Source of the DNA: Kryptolebias marmoratus
Taxonomy: Eukaryota > Chordata > Actinopteri > Cyprinodontiformes > Rivulidae
DNA length: 64,000 nucleotides
Direction of reading: 5' to 3'
Assembly (NCBI RefSeq): GCF_001649575.2
Contig: NC_051441.1
Span: 11,816,921 to 11,880,920 of the forward strand
Under the pieces are notes generated by a model. The model made no database searches and was not told the origin of the DNA. It saw nothing but the letters and a program-made list of their open reading frames with translations. The first letter of the stretch is position 1; every line of letters starts with the position of its first letter. A program made the translations under genes and the position numbers. Of the stretch, positions 57,816 through 64,000 are shown piece by piece.

Positions 57816-59385
57816 ATAATTAGTAAGAAGAGGAAAATTCCGACTTGCTTACTGTTTACTAAAAAAGCGAACTGCTGATAGATGGATGAACAAATTAATC
57901 AACAAGCAAACTGCTGCTGCAATTTGCAGTGCCTCCTCTCCGAAGATTAAAGAGCCTACAGATGATCAATGGACATTCTAATTCAACTTTATTCTGATAA
58001 GCAACACGTGCTCCTTTCATGGATCACAGAATATCAGGATCCTGACAGCTATTTGTGCTCAGATTACACGACAGACAGTCAGAACATGAATGAGTGAACG
58101 AATGAATCCTAACCTAATCCTGCACTTATTTTCTACTTCTGAAAGAAATTACATTCTCTGCTACAGCAGCCGTTTCCAACCATAGCTGGGATTTTTGCAG
58201 GAAACCTTGAACAAAAGAAATGTGGAAGACTGGGTTTAAAAAATTTTTTTCTTTCAATTTTGAGAACACAAATCTCTCCCCAGATCTGTTTAAATCATGC
58301 TTCCCAGCGCACATGTGGACTGCAAACTGAATCTTCTCCTTTTTTGTCAGCCGTGCAAAAGATTTACAGCCACAAATTCAAAACTGGGTTTTGTTTTTTA
58401 TTTTTTAAGATAATTAATGCCACTACACTCCAACAAAAGATACTGATTCCAATTTTTTGTGTTTTTTTATGATCAAACTGATTCACCTTTCCTTCGGTGA
58501 AATGTCTCATTAAACATGTTTACATAAAGGTTACTGAAGGCTAAGTGAATATATTTTAATTGACCCTAAATAAAGCCCTCAGTCTGAAAATTAAATACAC
58601 AATGAACCAGTCCACGTATTTCTGAGAAACTTGTTTACTAGAGTTTTACTAAAGAAGCTGAATTTAATTGTCTTGACTTCAAGTTTAATACGAAGCTGCT
58701 GCCAGATAGTTTTAATTAGCCTAAAAAAGACTGGAAACAGAAAAATAAATCCAGTTTACTTTTGCATTTACAAATCTCCCGTATTGTGTTACAATTTCCT
58801 AGCTGGTTGGTAAGTTCTGTAAGGTAAACAGTCAGCAGATCCTCATTAAGTCTGTGTTCAAAAAAATTAATGTTCTGCATTTGCAACTGGATCTCAGAAT
58901 AGATGTTCAGGAAAACATCATTCTTACTCGATTACATTTTTTAATTAAACCATTTAGGAGATGGAAATTCAAATTAACATTTTTTTGGGCAGCAACTAAA
59001 CTGCAGAACACTAATTAAATTCCACTGCTGTTGTATTTTGTGACTAAATGTAACAAAATACTGCAGCAAATTTAGTCAAACTAAAGATGCAGATTTTATA
59101 ACAAGAACAACTTTTTAGTTTCTGGTGTAAAACTATTGTGCATCTAAATCATTCAACCTAACAGTGCCTTGATATACAACTAGATACATGAATAAAAGGG
59201 TGGTTCACCTGATAACTCCACCTGATTTTTTTTTCTAAATATTTAAAAGAAAGCTTTGGACAATGAAAGCTAATCCTTATTTAAAAGTCTCTTTCCTAGA
59301 GCCTACTGAGCTTGTGAATTCAGTTGATGTTACAAGAACAAAACAAAAACAATACCAATTTTGAATTTGTTGATAAATTAATTTT
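57816..59385. other. no gene seen
   Basis: AT-rich sequence; ORFs of 60-70 codons are chance. No repeat identified with confidence. Confidence 0.4.
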
Positions 59386-59389
59386 CTCC

Positions 59390-60010
59390 AGCTGGAGCCC
59401 CAATTATATGTGAGGAGTTCCTCATGGATCTACATTTGGGCCCTCATGTTGCCTTTAGGGTTCATTGTTGACAAATATAAGACTTCCTTTCATTGCTACA
59501 CAGATGACATATAAATCTATCTGCTCTTTACGGTTAAAACAACAGATTCATTGAACTGCTCAGACTACATCAAGGCATTGATAAATTTAAACTTTCTTAA
59601 TTTCAGTGAAAGCAAAACAAGATTATTTAATTTGAATAAACAAACTATGTTAATGATCCGGATCCTTCCATAAAACCATCTGTTGTGGAAAAATCTTGGT
59701 CTAATTTTTAACTGTTTTTTTTAACTTGACAAACACTTCAGCTCAGTCATAAAGTCCAGCTTCTTGGAGTTGAGGCATTCGGTCGAGGCAGAGCCCGATT
59801 TCTCTTCACAGGTTTTAAGAAAGTTGCTGCTTAGTCATTTGCAGTTGGTGTAAAATGTGCTCGTCTTTTAACGAGAATGAGAAAACATGATCACATTACA
59901 CCAGTATTGGCCTCATTTCATCACCTTCCTGTTCCTTACAGGATAGACTTTATTGGTAGCTTTTTAAGCCTCTGAATGGGCTGGCCCCAGTTTTTTTTTT
60001 TTAAAGGAAC
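59390..60010 (+). pseudogene. LINE reverse transcriptase fossil (L2/Rex1-like)
   Basis: Plus-strand pieces in broken frames match the conserved order of a non-LTR retrotransposon RT: GVPHGSTFGPSC-like start near 59418, FHCYTDDI near 59490 (the YxDD catalytic motif, as YTDD), LNCSDYIKAL and LNFLNFSESKT, then a C-terminal HITPVLASFHHLPVPYRIDF segment near 59895 and LNGLAP near 59975. Several stops and indels; no intact ORF. Clade assignment is approximate. Confidence 0.65.
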
Positions 60011-62835
60011 TTTTACATCATCGTGACCCAGCAGGAGCGGATGTTCTCAGATGTTTCACAAACCTGCTTCAGTGGAACTATGTGCTTTCGTGCACTTTTG
60101 GTTTGCTTCATTTTATTGTTATAAATAAACCGACAATGATGTTGTTGTGGTAAGAGCAAACACAATTCGAGAGGATGAGGGGCGAAAGTAAAAGTCACTC
60201 AAGATCGAAACACAAGCGTGATAAACCAATCATCACTTCTTCCTGAAGATTAAAAAACAGTTTAGTCATTGCTTTGTTATCTGATGTTGATTCATGAGAT
60301 AAATTCCCAAAGTCACCCAGTAATAAAGTAGACATGTGACTCTCTGTGATCCTTTTATCTTTGTGGAATCTAATCAGATGTCAGTGGCTTGCCTTCCCCC
60401 AGGAGGACCACGGATAAGTGTATTATCTAGATCATTCCACCGCTGCTAACGAAATCACCACCAGCCAACATTACCCAAGAGATAAACCCATCCTGCCTCC
60501 AACTCGCTGACAGAGCATGTGCGCGCCCGTACCAGCACTCACGCCGGTGCGATTAAGCCCTGCTCTCTACTGACATTAGCAGATCATGTGGCTTTCATCA
60601 GGAAAGGGATTTCAGGACAAAAAAAAAGAAAAAACTCTTCTTTTCTTTTTTTCATTACCATAAATCCAGGCAGAATCTAAATATAGTCCTCCTGCTTGCT
60701 TACTATTTTTGAATGTGAACTTCCTGCCCAGCCTGACTGAAAGTGAACCCCTCCTGATTCTGCGTCAAACTCAAGTTTATTATTCCGAACGAAGGGCTTC
60801 AGGTTGGCGAGACAGATGGTGAACATGGTTGAGCATGTTTCAGCGAACAGTCACGGAAAAACAAACACTCGAGTGAGACGTATGAGCTGCTGGCACCGAG
60901 GGAACGAATGGGATCAGCAGAGTAACTGTAAGCATGAAAAATAACATCTGTGTGTCAGAGAGCTGCGTGAGCAGAATAGTTATAAGAATAGGTCTGTCTG
61001 GCTGCAAAGGTCCATTACACATCCTCCTTCTGTCCGTACATGTGTTTACCTGACGAAAACTAGGCATCTGATTTTAGAAAAAGTGAACTCTGACTGTGGT
61101 GTTTAGGCATGATGGATGGACTGAATTAACGAGCAGTATGAGCGCTCAGTTTGTTTGGTGTGTGCCCGCGCACTGTATTAATTTTAAACTAAACTTTGAG
61201 CTACAGTCGAGCACACAGCAAGGAACTTATTGCACGCCTGAAGCACAAAATAAGACAAAAAACATCAAGTTCACAAGTCAATACACTGACTGTATGTAGA
61301 CGAACTGCAGTGTTTGTTGTTGCACATTTCTGTTCTTCATGAAAAATCCAATATAAAGACCTACAGCTATAAATTGGCGTACAAACAAGCTGTTTTATAT
61401 TCAGCGAGCAGGACAGAGAAAAAAAAGGCCATTGGTATGAGCACGGCAAGAAGACGTTTAGAAGCTGGAAGTCACCTGGCGCAGTCTGTGCCAAGGAGCT
61501 CGCCTCGTTTACCTGAGTTACAGTGGACAGGACGGATCGCAATGACTCATTGTGCCAATGCCCCATGAATGTTTCAAGGTTGCTCTCGTGAAAAGCTGTA
61601 AATTTAGCATAATTTTGCATGCTAAGTATGTACAAGTCATTTGTTTTAGTGGTACGACAACAGCTGCAATGTTTTATTTTTATTCCTAATCCATTTTTCA
61701 TCCCTTAGTGTGATTTATTTTTAAAGTGAACACATGGTTAAATAATTTAAAAAGCAATATTGTGCTAATTTGTGAGCCTGAAGGTGAAATTGGGCTGGAT
61801 TCATACTGCTGGTCAGAGCTAAAGGCTACTCTCACCTTCTGTCTTTGTGCTGAACAAAGATAGCTGGTGACCACAGGTTTAACTGTTCTTTTTCTCCCCT
61901 TTTTTTGTCCTTTATTTATTAGGACTTGAAATTTATTTTAGAGGCCATCACCATGCTGTGACATCCTCATACACTCTGATGAGATTTATGGATTATAGTC
62001 ACATGGTGTGCAGCTCAAAAGGCTAAAGGGTATTAAATTATTTCCATTGCATTCCTCGGAGTAAAGCAGTGAAAAATATGAAAACTTTCCAGCTGGGGTT
62101 ATACGTCCATGTGTAATAAGCCACAGAAAAATGCACAGGCATGCAGTCATATAAATACATTTTCTCTGGTAAACAAAACACCTGATCAGTATGTCTCCCT
62201 GTGGCTGAAAATAACTTAAACGTAAAACAAATACACAGAGTTCAGGTCAGTGAACTGCAATACAAGTTGCATCTCTTATTTAAGAAGAATATATTAAAAT
62301 TTAAAGAGTTGTTCTTTAAGTATAAGCAGTTACCTTCCTTATTCTTATCCTGTTGCTCCTCTGTTACGATCAAGAATGTTACAGCCAACAGGGGCTGATA
62401 AAATTACATAAATGGTGCAAAGCTTCTCTCTTCTGCCTTAATGACGGATTTCAATTGAGCTAAAGATTCTTAGGGATTAAGAAGGTGTAATTAACCCAAA
62501 TACAAACCTTGAGTATTTAGAGAAAACATCAAGACGGCACAGGCAACAATTAGCACGTATGTGTGCATGTGTTGGTGTATGACACACACTGAGCCAAGGT
62601 CCCCGTGTGCAGAGCTCCGGAGCTACAAAATGACGCATCTTCATTCAGACAAGGTTTGTAGGCGAGATGTCTCAATGCTGCACTACGAGCTTTCGTAGCT
62701 TCGAGATGTTTAGTGCGATCAAAAGTGTATAGATTTCATAGGAGACACAAAAACACTGATTGTGGAATCAATGTTCACGCTGATGCCTGCCGCCACAAGG
62801 CACGAAGCAAAGTTTCTAAATGATATCAGTTTGCA
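60011..62835. other. no gene supported; one possible regulatory block
   Basis: 60370-60620 is repeat-free and GC-balanced and might be regulatory. A 166-codon minus-strand ORF at 61201-61701 shows no domain, coding composition or splice context. The rest is AT-rich. Confidence 0.35.
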
Positions 62836-62839
62836 TTGA

Positions 62840-63260
62840 ATGGAAACTAAGGCCCTATCCACTCTATTCCAGATATTATTAAAAACTGAGATTTTCTGCT
62901 TGCACCTCCTGTCCACACACAAACTGTGTTTCGGTAAGAAAAACTGATCTTTTTAAACCCACTTTGAAAAGTGGAGATATTTAAAAACTCTGCTTCTGGT
63001 GGATCTGTGTTGTCAGGAAATACAGAGCTTTTCAGAAACTATGATTTGGCAGCTTATTTTTGCGCATTCCCACTATCATTTTGTGTCCTAGATTGACAAA
63101 TATGGAGCCTGGGTCTATCTCGCTTTGTCCCGATCCTGTCGTTGTCAAACTTTAACAGAAACTGTTAAAAGCCACAGGAAAGTCTAAACGGTTATACTTA
63201 TCTTTTAAAAAAAAACAAGTTTTGGGTGAATCTTTAGCTAAGCCAAAGACATAAATAAAT
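62840..63260. mobile_element. family-4 MITE-like repeat
   Basis: AAGGCCCTATCCACTCTATTC, CCACTTTGAAAAGTGGAGAT, CAGAGCTTTTCAGAAAC, TTTTGTGTCCTAGATTG and GATCCTGTCGTTGTCAAACT are shared with the 21500 copy in the same order. Confidence 0.55.
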
Positions 63261-63371
63261 TGTCCAAAATTAAAGCCAAAATATACAAGCTGCCTGCCAT
63301 GTTGGATTTTTGGAGCAAGAGTTTGTGCACTATAGAAACATGTGGCTACACCTTTGATATACATAGCTTAA

Positions 63372-63525
63372 CATCCATCCATTTTCTTTACTTGCTTCAC
63401 CTTTCCGGGTTGCGGGCAGATGATGCAAACTTCATCCAGAAAGGCCCCAGGCTGGGAGGAGATCCTGTGACCTTCAACCACTGCTCCTCTGTGCCGCCCG
63501 TAGTGTATCACAACTTTGATATTTT
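63372..63525 (-). repeat. fish dispersed repeat, reverse, degraded
   Basis: ACATCCATCCATTTTCTTTA, TCCGGGTTGCGGGCA, GATGCAAACTTCATCCAGAAA, GGCCCCAGGCTGGGA and GCCGCCCGTAG follow, in reverse, the interspersed repeat seen at 20430. Confidence 0.55.
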
Positions 63526-64000
63526 ATTTTTAAGCGGTCAGAAGAACTACATGGGTCAACGAAAATCAACACCTGAAAAAAATGTATGTGAAGTGTGTTT
63601 TTATTTATTTACATGGAAGGGCAGGATTTAAAAATCATACTGCAGCCAGTTGATCAATGCATTTCCTCTGTGACATTTACTGATTGCGCACACAAACACA
63701 CGGCGTGCGTACTTCCAGTTCAAACATTAATCAAGGGACGACCCTCTGTTTAAATGTCTAAATGTTAAATATTCAAACAAGAGCAGTTCCGTGATTGATG
63801 TAAAGACCGATGATTCAAGGATTGTGGAGGAGAATAGAGAGTGCAGAAGTTCACCAGGCCTTGTTAGGAATGTCCGGTTGTTTTTGCCAGTTATGTCCGG
63901 ATGTTTTTGCCAGAACTTGGGAACAGTGGGAGGTGATAACAGGAGGATTCCTGGAACACAGGATTTGTCTGGTTCTTAGAATCCAGGAAACACACTGGGT
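63526..64000. other. no gene seen
   Basis: Includes a short near-duplicate (TGTCCGG(T/A)TGTTTTTGCCAG at about 63869 and 63895). Otherwise unremarkable. Confidence 0.45.

Noticed and set aside
61201..61701. 166-codon minus-strand ORF
   Set aside because: No domain, biased toward chance composition, and no promoter or splice context.

Overview
The window is vertebrate nuclear DNA, almost certainly from a ray-finned (teleost) fish and probably a percomorph. It is AT-rich, holds one split gene with consensus GT-AG introns, and is otherwise packed with decayed transposons and short dispersed repeats of kinds common in teleosts: a Rex3/RTE-like LINE with a GGAT tail, an L2/Rex1-like LINE fossil, a Tc1-like transposase fossil, hAT-like ends and several MITE-like families. 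The exact species cannot be read from the sequence.

The only protein gene I can support is a five-exon neuronal pentraxin, best matched to neuronal pentraxin 2 (NPTX2/Narp). It lies on the + strand with coding exons at 36282-36719, 39077-39326, 43513-43757, 47953-48132 and 49735-49962. Joined, these give an intact 446-residue secreted protein: signal peptide, N-terminal cysteines, coiled coils, then a C-terminal pentraxin domain with its signature motif, disulfide cysteines and calcium ligands. The promoter and exon 1 form a CpG-rich island carrying two CRE-like sites, a TATA-like stretch and three short upstream ORFs.

Layout. 1-35400 is upstream sequence with no recognisable gene. It carries many repeats, a 160-bp TCCA microsatellite grown from a LINE tail, a Tc1-like fossil near 31820-32600, a TCTA microsatellite at 34443-34611, and a GC-richer block with an RFX-type X-box at about 33330-33720. 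35700-49962 is the gene. 49963 to about 54000 is the 3' flank, which probably includes the 3' UTR and is itself invaded by a repeat. 54000-64000 is intergenic, with more MITE-like copies and a LINE reverse-transcriptase fossil at 59390-60000.

The strongest unexplained structure is a family of elements with terminal inverted repeats of roughly 100 bp. It is represented about thirteen times, in both orientations, including copies in introns 1 and 4 of the gene. At least three other dispersed families recur. I found no CRISPR array, operon or other prokaryote-type system, and nothing I would call a new biological system. The useful leads are the repeat families and the regulatory sequence around the pentraxin gene.
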